A DNA stretch of 64,000 nt from contig JARWZZ010000007.1 in the NCBI GenBank assembly GCA_029866125.1, forward strand, positions 62,001-126,000, given 5' to 3'. A program made the position numbers and the translations under genes. The notes beneath the pieces are model-generated. The model was not told where the DNA came from, did no database searches, and saw nothing but the letters and a program-made list of their open reading frames with translations. Shown piece after piece: positions 1 to 8,378 of this stretch (positions within the stretch are counted from its first letter, which is position 1; every line of letters starts with the position of its first letter). The DNA is from Limnobacter sp. Its GTDB lineage: Bacteria > Pseudomonadota > Gammaproteobacteria > Burkholderiales > Burkholderiaceae_B.

Positions 1-165
1 GACAAAACACATCTACATCGATGAATCTAAGCACGCTGTGGAGCCCGGAAACAAGCGGAACCAAGCGTTCCGGTCTGTCGATTGTGATTGAAATGGCAGC
101 GAGAACCGACAAAACACATCTGCACCGATCCATCCAAGCACGCTTTGGAGCCCGGAAACAAGCAG
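1..165. repeat. Imperfect direct repeat, about 58 bp, period 107 bp
   Basis: Bases 1-58 and 108-165 are near-identical: both begin GACAAAACACATCT and end with TTGGAGCCCGGAAACAAGC or a one-base variant. The copies differ at only a handful of positions. The pair lies directly downstream of the 3' end of the AidB-like gene and the left copy touches the window edge, so more copies may lie outside. I see no coding function. Confidence 0.8.
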
Positions 166-174
166 CATCAACGC

Positions 175-1878
175 TTAGGCCTTTGCAACCGCTGGGTCCC
201 CGCGTTCAATAATGGCCTTTACATCCATGCCTTTGGGTAAAGCACCATAGTTGTGATGACCACGCGCGCCCAAACGGCTTGCGCAAAACGCCTCACTGAC
301 CGGAGAAGGGGCGTTGCGCACCAGCAATGAAGCTTCAAAAGCCAGGGCCATTTGGTCGACCATCGCTCGTGCACTGTGTTGAAGGCCATAGGTATCTTGC
401 GGGTTGATTTGAGCAAATTGTTGGCCCAAGTTATCCAGATAGCTATCCAAGATGGAGTTGCCGCCCCTTGCTTTTTCCAGCTCACTATTAAAAGCAAACA
501 AAACGCTGGGGTCTTTTCCGATTGCGCGGAGTACATCCAAGCATTGCACGTTGCCGCTGCCTTCCCAAATTGGGTTGATTACGGACTCACGGAACAAACG
601 AGGGTAAATCGAGTTTTCCATCACGCCGCTGCCGCCAATGCATTCCATAATTTCGTAGGTGTGTTGGGGCGCACGTTTGCAGATCCAGTATTTGCCGACC
701 GCATTGGCCAGCCTACCTAGCTTGGCTTCATGTTCGTTGCTGTCTTTGTGGTCCAAGGCGTAGGCCATGCGCATGGCAAAGGCAATGCCGCCTTCATATT
801 CCAGTTGCAGGTCTGCCAGTACGTTTTGCATCAAAGGCTGATCCAGCAATTTTGCGCCAAATGCGCCTCGTTGACGGCAGTGGTGAATTGCGTTGGCCAC
901 GCCAGCTCGCATCAGCCCAGCCGAGGCACCCATGCAATCAAAACGCGTCAAACTGACCATCTCAATAATGGTGGGTACACCGCGGCCTTCTTCACCAATC
1001 AGCCAGCCTTGTGCTCCACGAAACTCCACTTCGCTGGAGGCATTTGATTTGTTGCCCATTTTGTCTTTGAGGCGAATCACGTTCAGTGCATTCTTGGTGC
1101 CATCAGGCAGCCAACGGGGTACGGCAAAGCAAGATACGCCCGCTGGCGTTTGGGCCAACACCAAAAACACATCGCACATGGGGGCTGACAAAAACCATTT
1201 GTGACCCACCAGTGAATAAAGCTTACCCGGCCCCGCTTCTGCAACTGGGGTGGCTTGAGTGGAGTTGGCACGCACGTCCGACCCGCCTTGCTTCTCGGTC
1301 ATGCCCATCCCCACGGTAATGGACAGCTTTTCATCCACTGGTACATTGCGTGGGTCATACCCGCGGTGCAAAATTTTTGATTCAAACAGGGCTGCCACTT
1401 CAGGCTGAAGTCGAAAACTGGGTATGGATGCAAACGTCATGGTGACCGGGCAACCGTGGCCGGCCTCCACTTGCGAATGCATGAATGCTTTGGCACCGCG
1501 CACCACATGCGCCCCGTCGCGAGGGTTCGTCCAAGGGGAGGAGTGCAACCCTTCCGTCAAGGAGGTGGTCATCAGTGTGTGATACGCCGCGTGATAGCGA
1601 ACCTGGTCAACCCGATTGCCAAAGCGGTCATGGGTATCCAGCTCGGGCGTGTATTTGTTGGCAAGGTAGCCCAACTCCAAGTACTCGGGCTTGCCACACT
1701 TGTCGCCAAAAGCGGCCAAGTCGTTTAGGCCCCAAGCACCACCCTCACGGTTCACCCCATCCAGCAATGCAGCGTCGGTGGTGAACAAATTGTAGTTGCT
1801 CAATTCGCTGGCCACATTGTGGACCTGATGTGTTTCACCCAGCTGTGCTGCGTTTTGAAGTTCGATGGCAGTTTTCAT
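175..1878 (-). CDS. AidB-like acyl-CoA dehydrogenase
   Basis: FAD-dependent acyl-CoA dehydrogenase family protein of the AidB / isovaleryl-CoA dehydrogenase-like branch, about 567 residues, near the length of E. coli AidB. Visible family features are GMTEKQGGSDVRANST near residue 200 (flavin/substrate loop) and the AidB-type C-terminal block PIWEGSGNVQCLDVLRA. AidB binds DNA and is induced in the adaptive response to alkylation; its physiological substrate is unsettled, so a role in fatty or branched-chain acyl oxidation is equally possible here. I chose ATG at 1878 because AGGAA lies about 11 bases upstream; a TTG seven codons earlier is possible. Divergent from the amidohydrolase at 2151, sharing an AT-rich control region. 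Confidence 0.88.
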   Translation of the reverse strand: MKTAIELQNAAQLGETHQVHNVASELSNYNLFTTDAALLDGVNREGGAWGLNDLAAFGDKCGKPEYLELGYLANKYTPELDTHDRFGNRVDQVRYHAAYHTLMTTSLTEGLHSSPWTNPRDGAHVVRGAKAFMHSQVEAGHGCPVTMTFASIPSFRLQPEVAALFESKILHRGYDPRNVPVDEKLSITVGMGMTEKQGGSDVRANSTQATPVAEAGPGKLYSLVGHKWFLSAPMCDVFLVLAQTPAGVSCFAVPRWLPDGTKNALNVIRLKDKMGNKSNASSEVEFRGAQGWLIGEEGRGVPTIIEMVSLTRFDCMGASAGLMRAGVANAIHHCRQRGAFGAKLLDQPLMQNVLADLQLEYEGGIAFAMRMAYALDHKDSNEHEAKLGRLANAVGKYWICKRAPQHTYEIMECIGGSGVMENSIYPRLFRESVINPIWEGSGNVQCLDVLRAIGKDPSVLFAFNSELEKARGGNSILDSYLDNLGQQFAQINPQDTYGLQHSARAMVDQMALAFEASLLVRNAPSPVSEAFCASRLGARGHHNYGALPKGMDVKAIIERGDPAVAKA

Positions 1879-2150
1879 GTTGGTCGATTCCTGAATCAAT
1901 GCGCGCTGTGTCTAGCGTTAAGTATAAGAGTAATACTAAAGGTAATTACATAAAATATCAAATAATGAATAAAAATGTAATTATTTCAAAGTGAATTTGT
2001 GCTCGCGAAGCGCCAACAAAGTGCATCCGCCACAATGCTGCTGTGCAATAAGCCGTTTCAATGTCGCAGGTGCGACAGACATGCCCGTGCGCTGGGGTTA
2101 GCATGATTCAAATTGAATAAACCCCACACAGCATGTCATAGAGGTACCTA
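1879..2150. promoter_or_regulatory. Divergent AT-rich control region with a 9-bp inverted repeat
   Basis: The intergenic stretch between two divergent genes is strongly AT-rich from 1918 to 1990. TAATTACAT at 1943-1951 and its reverse complement ATGTAATTA at 1975-1983 form an exact inverted repeat with a 23-base spacer, a spacing that suits a dimeric repressor or two half-sites rather than a terminator. No regulator gene adjoins, so the protein is unknown. Confidence 0.45.
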
Positions 2151-4121
2151 GTGATGACAACCCCACTTTCCAATCCAGTGACGCTTTTCAAAAATGCACT
2201 TGTATTTGACGGCTCTGTTTCAATGCCGATACATGGCGACGTGTTGGTGGCCCATGGTCGAGTGAGTCAGATTGCATCGAAAATCAGTGCGCCCGAAGGT
2301 GCACAAGTGATTGATTGTGAGGGCAAGTGGTTGATGCCGGGCCTGCTCGATATTCACACGCATCTGGACCTGGAAGTGGAGCTAGCACCCGAGTTGGGCG
2401 AAGCAGTGCGCCACGGTTCTACCACAGTGGTCATGAGCAACTGCTCCTTGGGCGTGGCATACGGCAATCAGCGCCGCAACGGGGAAGACCCCATTACCTC
2501 CTGCTTTGCGCGCGTAGAAAACATACCCAAGCATGTGTTGGAAAGGGTGGGGGATGCCTGCACCTGGAATACCTCAGCTGAGTATTTGGACCACTTCAAA
2601 GACATGAACCTTGGGCCCAACGTGGTGCCTTTGATCCCGCATTCGATGCTACGGATTGAGGTGATGGGTTTGAAGGAATCGGTTACCCGTGACCCCAGTG
2701 ACGATGAATTGAAAAAGATGGAAACTCTGCTGGACAAAGCCATGCAGGAGGGATACCCCGGCTTTTCTACAGATGGATTGCCTTTTCATTACCTAGCGAA
2801 CCAACCACACACCCGCAAACAGATTCCCACTCAATTTGCCAGTTACAAGGAGCTGCGCAAACTGACGGGAATCGTCCGCAAGTACGATCGCGTGTGGCAG
2901 GCTACCCCCCCCAAAGACAGCCCACTGCGAACAGTTAGAAACTTTTTGCTGACCAGCGCTTGGTTTGCAAAGCGCCCATTGAAAGTGACTGCGACTGCCG
3001 CAATTGACCTCTACACCAACAGCGGAATTGCTGTGTTGGGTCTTACCCTGACACGACTTTTGAATTCATTCTTGGTTCGCGGTCATTTCCGATTTCAGGC
3101 CTTGTCTGCCTCCTTTCGCATTTGGTCCGACGGTGTGATCACCCCGGTTGCAGAAGAAATTCCCGAACTGAGAGTGCTCAATGAACTGGAGTTGGATGAC
3201 AGGGAAGGGCGATTTAAAATTCTGAATGACCCGTCTTGGATCAATGATTTCCGGACGATGTGGTTCAAGGGTAAAAAAGGCTTCAATATTCACAATTTGA
3301 AGCGCTTGTTAAACCGTGAGGACAACGTGCTGAACCGCAAGTTGGACCACATGATGATCTCTGATTGCCCGCTGCCCGAATGGAATGGACAGGCCATGGA
3401 CAAGCCCTATAACCGCTTGTTGGCATGGCAAAAATCAGGTGGAAAGATGGGGGCTTTGAGCCCTGGTGAAGATGAGTTTTTCCGCTCATTGAAAAACCCG
3501 ATTGTGGACGATGCGGAGTTTTTCTTGGAGCTTTTGCGGAAGTGGGACACGGGTTTGCGTTGGGAAACAACCGTGGCCAACCGCAACCCGGCTGTCACCA
3601 AAAAACTGCTTTTCCACCCGCTGACCTTGCCGGGTTTCAACGACAGTGGCGCGCATCTGACCAACTTGGCTTTCTATGACGGCAATCTGCGCACTTTAAA
3701 AATGGCTCAGGAAGACGGCTACGAGAAAGTGGCCACTGCCGTAAACCGATTAACGCAGCTACCCGCTGAATTTTTCGGATTGAATGCCGGTGTGTTGGCT
3801 ACAGGCGCACAGGCCGACATTTGCGTGGTAGACCCCAAAGCCTTGGCCAAATGGGACCCTGAGCAAACTTATGAATTCATCCAACGGGATTTGTTTCACT
3901 CTCGGCAGGTGGTGAACCGCCCCGAAGGCGTGGTAACTCAGGTGATGGTTGGCGGAAAACTGGCTTGGAATTTGGGTAAATTTACCGAGCAGTTTGGCCA
4001 AGAGCAATTTGGCCGTTTGTTGCGTGCCAAGGACCACGATTTAGAAAAGCAGCAGATGGCCCAACTTGGCAATATGCCCCATGTGGGCAAAACAGCGGAG
4101 ATTCACACGCTTGCTGCTTAA
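2151..4121 (+). CDS. Amidohydrolase-family protein (N-acyl-D-amino-acid deacylase type)
   Basis: Metal-dependent amidohydrolase of about 656 residues in the D-aminoacylase / amidohydrolase-3 group. The N-terminal beta-sandwich leads into MPGLLDIHTHLDLE, with the metal-binding HxH at residues 69 and 71, and the C-terminal part has the conserved Asp in GFNDSGAHL near residue 500. Members hydrolyse N-acyl-D-amino acids or related amides in the cytoplasm; the exact substrate cannot be read from sequence. The GTG at 2151 is followed at once by ATG, and GAGG lies a few bases upstream. It is transcribed away from the AidB-like gene; the next gene begins about 130 bp downstream with its own ribosome-binding site. 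Confidence 0.85.
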   Translation: MMTTPLSNPVTLFKNALVFDGSVSMPIHGDVLVAHGRVSQIASKISAPEGAQVIDCEGKWLMPGLLDIHTHLDLEVELAPELGEAVRHGSTTVVMSNCSLGVAYGNQRRNGEDPITSCFARVENIPKHVLERVGDACTWNTSAEYLDHFKDMNLGPNVVPLIPHSMLRIEVMGLKESVTRDPSDDELKKMETLLDKAMQEGYPGFSTDGLPFHYLANQPHTRKQIPTQFASYKELRKLTGIVRKYDRVWQATPPKDSPLRTVRNFLLTSAWFAKRPLKVTATAAIDLYTNSGIAVLGLTLTRLLNSFLVRGHFRFQALSASFRIWSDGVITPVAEEIPELRVLNELELDDREGRFKILNDPSWINDFRTMWFKGKKGFNIHNLKRLLNREDNVLNRKLDHMMISDCPLPEWNGQAMDKPYNRLLAWQKSGGKMGALSPGEDEFFRSLKNPIVDDAEFFLELLRKWDTGLRWETTVANRNPAVTKKLLFHPLTLPGFNDSGAHLTNLAFYDGNLRTLKMAQEDGYEKVATAVNRLTQLPAEFFGLNAGVLATGAQADICVVDPKALAKWDPEQTYEFIQRDLFHSRQVVNRPEGVVTQVMVGGKLAWNLGKFTEQFGQEQFGRLLRAKDHDLEKQQMAQLGNMPHVGKTAEIHTLAA

Positions 4122-4253
4122 GCGCATTGTGCAAGTGATTACCTTTAGTGGGTGATAGGCCGGGCTAATCATTTGGTGAGTTAGGTGGCTTCGGTTATGG
4201 TCACGGGTTAGATGGACTGACGTTCTTACCCCACCACCAAACCGGAGGCTCAC

Positions 4254-4688
4254 TTGCTGGTCAAACGTGTTTATTGTTCTCCCATCCTGGGTACCTTGCT
4301 GCTCAAAGGCGAGCCACTTGCTGGCGTAGAAGTTGTGCGTGAGGTCACTGGGCCGGGTTTGCCCAACGGCCGACTCAAAGACCGTGTACTGACCAATGAA
4401 CGGGGGCAATTCGAGTTCCCCCAGGTGGCACAGCGCGTGCTGCAAATGCCATTTCAACCCAAGCGTCCCCCCACTATTCTCCAAACCCTGAATGCGGATG
4501 TGGAAGGTTACGCCTATTGCATATGGGCCTTTGGCAAGGGTGATTTTGACTTGGGTACAGAAACAGGCCAGCCTGAAATCCGCTTGAGTTATGAATTGAG
4601 TGGGGCAAGTTCTGGTGAGTTTGTATCAGGGCACAAAAAGCGAAATTTCCGAGAAGTGGATTGGATGATTGAAGGGGAATTGGCATGA
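4254..4688 (+). CDS. Small carboxypeptidase-regulatory-like (DUF6795-like) protein
   Basis: About 144 residues, no signal peptide. The N-terminal half, LLLKGEPLAGVEVVREV followed by DRVLTNERGQFEFPQV, has the form of a carboxypeptidase-regulatory-like / DUF6795 beta-sandwich (added group, then new context, then Gly-x-Phe-x-Phe). Start is TTG at 4254, supported by GGAGG at 4244-4248, five bases away. The stop overlaps the next gene's start (ATGA at 4685-4688), so the two are translationally coupled. With a SLATT-like membrane partner this looks like a two-gene functional unit of unknown purpose. The family call is from memory of the fold pattern and is moderately secure. Confidence 0.65.
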   Translation: MLVKRVYCSPILGTLLLKGEPLAGVEVVREVTGPGLPNGRLKDRVLTNERGQFEFPQVAQRVLQMPFQPKRPPTILQTLNADVEGYAYCIWAFGKGDFDLGTETGQPEIRLSYELSGASSGEFVSGHKKRNFREVDWMIEGELA

Positions 4689-5185
4689 GCGCACTGGATC
4701 ATTTGATTGACACACTCAAGGTAGACATTGCCCAATACGAATGGGACTCTGATTTGCACCGCAGGCAGCACCGCTTAAGCCAGCGCGCCGCTTTTGTGCT
4801 GATGTTTCTAACCACTGTGATGTCTGGCGCGGGTTTGATTCTGCCTTCCGACGCTTCAAGTGGCGTGTTGTTTGGTGTGTTGTGCTTGACTGTGGCCACG
4901 ACCTCGGTGACAGCTTGGGGCGAAATGGGGCGGGCACGCGAACATTGGCAACAAGAGCAGGGCGTATTGATGGCACTGCAAAGCTTACTGAAAGAAGTGG
5001 AGTTCACCGCCAGTTACAAACCCTTGGCCGCTGAAGATTTGCAGCTGTACTTCAAGCGTTTGATGGATATTACGGGTAACCCATACCGCATGCCTTCAGA
5101 GCAGCCCGGCTTGGTGGGTGCGGGTAAGTTTGCACCGCGTTTGGCCGACCCCGTGGTGTTGAAGCATACTGCCGACGCGCACTAA
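4685..5185 (+). CDS. SLATT/DUF4231-like two-helix membrane protein
   Basis: 166 residues. A charged N-terminus (residues 1-35) is followed by two adjacent hydrophobic helices (about 36-55 and 60-80), then a soluble amphipathic region with AREHWQQEQ and LLKEVEF and a C-terminal tail. This layout, two TM helices then a W-rich charged helix, matches SLATT (SMODS and SLOG-associating two-TM effector) or DUF4231 proteins, which act as membrane effectors in nucleotide-signal immune systems. No cyclase or SLOG gene is adjacent, so a defence role is only inference. Start ATG 4685 overlaps the preceding stop by four bases. Confidence 0.55.
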   Translation: MSALDHLIDTLKVDIAQYEWDSDLHRRQHRLSQRAAFVLMFLTTVMSGAGLILPSDASSGVLFGVLCLTVATTSVTAWGEMGRAREHWQQEQGVLMALQSLLKEVEFTASYKPLAAEDLQLYFKRLMDITGNPYRMPSEQPGLVGAGKFAPRLADPVVLKHTADAH

Positions 5186-5235
5186 ATAACTGAAAAGCCA
5201 CAACAGAAGGTGGCGCCCGTAAAGAATTCATTCGA

Positions 5236-6486
5236 ATGTGTGGCGCAGGCCTTTATTCCGCTACACTTCGACTGAACACAATTTTACAGGCGACCGACTT
5301 GAATCTGTCCATTCTCCTAAAACACCTATACCGCGAACATTGGGCACTTATTTTGTCCTTGTTTTTCGTGCTGTTTGCTTTGGGGTATTTGTGGTCGGTC
5401 ATTTCGCCGTTTTTGGCTGCGGCTTTAATTTCATACTTGGTGTCCAGCCCGGCCAACTGGGTGGTCAAAAAAAGCAAATACAAGATTAAATACCCGATTG
5501 CAGCGGTAATCACAGTGCTTTTCTTCATGCTGGTGGCAGGGTCGATTGGCCTATTGCTGATACCTGTTGTGCTCAGCCAGATTGACCTGATACGAACCAA
5601 CTTACCCACCGTGCTGGCTGGTGTTGTTGAAAATGTGGTGCCATTTTTAAATCAGCAGTTTGGGCTTAGGCTGCCGCTTAACCCAGTACGCCTTAAAAAC
5701 ATGGCACAGGGCTTGATATTCAACAATGGCGAAGATGTCTTCATTGTTATTCGGAACGTGTTGACTGCAGGTTCAGGTTCGTTGTTGGGCTTTACCGGGT
5801 TTATCACCTTGGTTGCCACTGCCACTTTGTTTATGGCTCCTGGCTGGCCCAAGATGGTCACCACCATTTATACAATTATTCCTCCTCGAGTATTGACCCG
5901 GCTCATACCTTTGGGTGACGACTTAAATCGCACCCTTTCCCATTACTTACGGGGTATGGGCGTGGTGGTCACTTTTCAGGGGGTTTTTTATGCGGTGGCC
6001 TTGTCTGCCATTGGTTTAAATGCCGGTTGGGCCATCGGCTTATTGGCCGGTGTATTAAGCTTGGTGCCTTATATTGGCTTGACCATTTCCGCTGTCATTG
6101 CCATTTTCAGTGCAATTCTGGACTTCCAAGGTGTAAGCGGTGTACTGATGGTGGTCGCCATTTTTGGCATTGGCCAAATTATTGAAGGTTTTATTTTGAC
6201 CCCCGTGGTGGTGGGCGACAAAATTGGTTTGTCTGCATTGTCGGTTGTATTTTCACTGACTTTTTTTGGTGCTTTATTCGGTTTGGTGGGCGTCATACTG
6301 GCGCTGCCACTGGCGGCTTGCTTGAAAGTAATTTTAGATCAGCAGATTGAAGCGTATCGGCGTAGCGAGTTTTTCAATTCTACAGGGGTGGATTCGGCTC
6401 ATCCAGACTTGGTTATTGCGGACTCAGTTCAGCCAGATGCCATTCGCCAAGACCACATTCGCCAAGACTTATCTCGTGAGGACTGA
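5236..6486 (+). CDS. AI-2E family transporter (PerM/TqsA-like)
   Basis: Polytopic inner-membrane protein of the AI-2 exporter / PerM family. The sequence shows an N-terminal pair of helices, a soluble segment (about residues 95-150), then a C-terminal helical block with the family-typical YIGLTISAVIAIFSA and EGFILTPVVVGDKIGL, near residues 275-325. Family members export small molecules, or act as ion/proton antiporters. Start is uncertain: ATG 5236 is shown; TTG 5299 with ACAGG eight bases upstream gives a more usual N-terminus. The C-terminal tail contains a 15-bp duplication (6441-6455 and 6456-6470, giving IRQD twice) and the last 18 bases overlap the convergent gene. Confidence 0.85.
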   Translation: MCGAGLYSATLRLNTILQATDLNLSILLKHLYREHWALILSLFFVLFALGYLWSVISPFLAAALISYLVSSPANWVVKKSKYKIKYPIAAVITVLFFMLVAGSIGLLLIPVVLSQIDLIRTNLPTVLAGVVENVVPFLNQQFGLRLPLNPVRLKNMAQGLIFNNGEDVFIVIRNVLTAGSGSLLGFTGFITLVATATLFMAPGWPKMVTTIYTIIPPRVLTRLIPLGDDLNRTLSHYLRGMGVVVTFQGVFYAVALSAIGLNAGWAIGLLAGVLSLVPYIGLTISAVIAIFSAILDFQGVSGVLMVVAIFGIGQIIEGFILTPVVVGDKIGLSALSVVFSLTFFGALFGLVGVILALPLAACLKVILDQQIEAYRRSEFFNSTGVDSAHPDLVIADSVQPDAIRQDHIRQDLSRED

Positions 6487-8178
6487 GCTGGAGCAATCAA
6501 CGCCAAGCATGGTCACTTCCACTTGATTCAGGTTGATGCCCAGCTGGCCGAGGATGTTGTCCAAGGTATAACCTACAATGCCCAGCACAGGGCCAAGTAG
6601 GAGTTTGACGGATTCAAGCACATTGTAGGCGATGCCGTTAATAATGCCATCCAGCAGGCCGCCAAGTCCACCACCCCCGCCATTTCCATTTCCATTCCCC
6701 CCTCCACCGCCAGTTTCCACTGCAACCTGTGAATTAATGTCCACATTTTCAAGAAAGTTTTCAAGCGATTGGCCCAAACTCAATGGGACTGTGGTGTGTG
6801 CAACGGGTGGGAATGCACCTTCCAGCACCTCTGTGGTGTTGCCAGAGCTCATGGTTACCTTGGCCCCGAGGGTGACAGTAATGGGGTTGTTTCCTTGCTT
6901 GGTCATCGTGTCCACCAGTTTGGCCGGGGCACCGCAAACCAAGGGGTCGCTGACTGTGTTGTAGCCTGTGGACGATTGGGCAATACACACTTCAGCCAAC
7001 ACGGGTTTGATTTTCAGGGTGGTGTCATTTTCAGTTCGAGGAAGCCTACAAGTTACATTTTCTACTTCAACCTCGCCACCGCCTGCGCGCATTTGCAGGT
7101 TGATGTTGATCCCCAGCACATTGGTTAACAAGCCGCCCATTTGCCCCAAACCGCCTGCAGGAAGTGCACCGATGGTCACGTTGACGCCCACTTGAGCAGT
7201 TTTGCCTTTTGCGATGGGGGATTTCATGGGCAACTTGCGGCCGATAAACAATTTAGGAGGCTGCAGGATTGTAATGTCCGCACTGACACCGATCAGCTCG
7301 GAGCTGATGCCCAGCAGGCTGGTTGAGCTGGGCGTGACTGTTTTTCCCTGCCCAGAACGCAGAATGACAGCATGAGCCAATTCGCCTAAATTCACATTTA
7401 AAAACTTACTGCTGGCGCCGTCGACATCCAAATCCATGATGTCGCCCAGTTGCAGGTCTACGTTTTGCAGGGGTACTTTAAGTGCATCTTGATTCAGCAA
7501 TTGCAGGGCGGCATTTTGGTTACCCAACCGGCCCTTTGCAATTGCATCCCTTAAAAGCTCATAAGCTTCCACTTGCACATCGGCCAATTCATTGGGTGAG
7601 GCGATGTTGGCTGCTGCATCCAAATCCAACAGATTGACCACCACGTCAGATTGCACCAAGGCGCGATAATCCACGCCAGACACTACCACTGCGCCGCCGC
7701 CTGCCGCCGTCAAAATGCCGTCCAACACTGGGGACTTTCCTGTATTCAGTTCCAGCAGGCGGGTGGACACCAGCCCTGCCACCACAGGTGCAGTCGTGGC
7801 CTCGGCAATGGCGGTTATCGGTGCGGCGTTGAGTAGAAAGTAAGGGTTATTGGGGCGGGTAAGAGTGGCGCGGACTGTGATGGCTTCGGTGCAATCGTTC
7901 GTGACCTGGTTGTCTATCAGGCATTCGAAAACAAGCGTGTCCTCTTGCTGCAGGCCATTGGCGGTGGCCACGTTGAGTGCCTCTGTGAAGTCTGGCCCAT
8001 CGCTGACTTGACGGGCTGCAGTGAGGGCGGCCATGTCTGCCAAGGCTTGGGAGTTTTGCTTCATCCAGACTGTTTGGCCTACTCCCAGCACGCCCAAAGC
8101 ACCCACGGCCACAGCAAGTACAAAACCTGTGAGGACCGTGACCGCGCCGTGTTGCTGTTTTTTGAGGATAGGGTACAT
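6469..8178 (-). CDS. TadG-like pilus-assembly protein
   Basis: About 569 residues. The N-terminus KKQQHGAVTVLTGFVLAVAVGA is a TadE/TadG-type signature: positive residues, then one hydrophobic anchor, then QNSQALADMAALTAAR, the conserved helix after the anchor. The large remainder is extracytoplasmic and contains a Gly/Asn-rich linker near residue 490 (GGGGGNGNGNGGGGG). TadG-family proteins are minor pilin-like components of Flp/Tad pili, but no other tad genes are in the window, so it may act alone. ATG 8178 is chosen because the family starts just before this motif; an upstream TTG at 8226 would add 16 residues. Convergent with the AI-2E gene, overlapping by 18 bp. Confidence 0.72.
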   Translation of the reverse strand: MYPILKKQQHGAVTVLTGFVLAVAVGALGVLGVGQTVWMKQNSQALADMAALTAARQVSDGPDFTEALNVATANGLQQEDTLVFECLIDNQVTNDCTEAITVRATLTRPNNPYFLLNAAPITAIAEATTAPVVAGLVSTRLLELNTGKSPVLDGILTAAGGGAVVVSGVDYRALVQSDVVVNLLDLDAAANIASPNELADVQVEAYELLRDAIAKGRLGNQNAALQLLNQDALKVPLQNVDLQLGDIMDLDVDGASSKFLNVNLGELAHAVILRSGQGKTVTPSSTSLLGISSELIGVSADITILQPPKLFIGRKLPMKSPIAKGKTAQVGVNVTIGALPAGGLGQMGGLLTNVLGININLQMRAGGGEVEVENVTCRLPRTENDTTLKIKPVLAEVCIAQSSTGYNTVSDPLVCGAPAKLVDTMTKQGNNPITVTLGAKVTMSSGNTTEVLEGAFPPVAHTTVPLSLGQSLENFLENVDINSQVAVETGGGGGNGNGNGGGGGLGGLLDGIINGIAYNVLESVKLLLGPVLGIVGYTLDNILGQLGINLNQVEVTMLGVDCSSSVLTR

Positions 8179-8336
8179 GCTGCGAGTCGTGATTGGTGTT
8201 GACTCCGCCCGTCTGGCGTAGGCCAAACAGGTTAGAGGTACCTCAGCACTGTAACAAAAGGTTAATTTTCAAAAACCCTGAGCATGAGAACTTTCTAGTC
8301 CTATCTTTTTGTTTTGATAGCGAAATTGCTTGAACT

Positions 8337-8378
8337 TGCTTGTCTACCTTTAATCGTCTACCTTTGGTTGTCTACCTT
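8337..8378. repeat. Three tandem 14-bp repeats across the DUF5666 gene's stop codon
   Basis: Three units of 14 bp, at 8337-8350, 8351-8364 and 8365-8378, each ends GTCTACCTT on the plus strand. They span the last codons and stop of the minus-strand DUF5666 gene. Because 14 is not a multiple of three, gain or loss of a unit would alter the C-terminal residues and stop position. Confidence 0.85.

Noticed and set aside
4685..5185. CBASS-type immune operon
   Set aside because: No nucleotidyltransferase, SLOG or other sensor gene adjoins; only the effector-like layout is visible.
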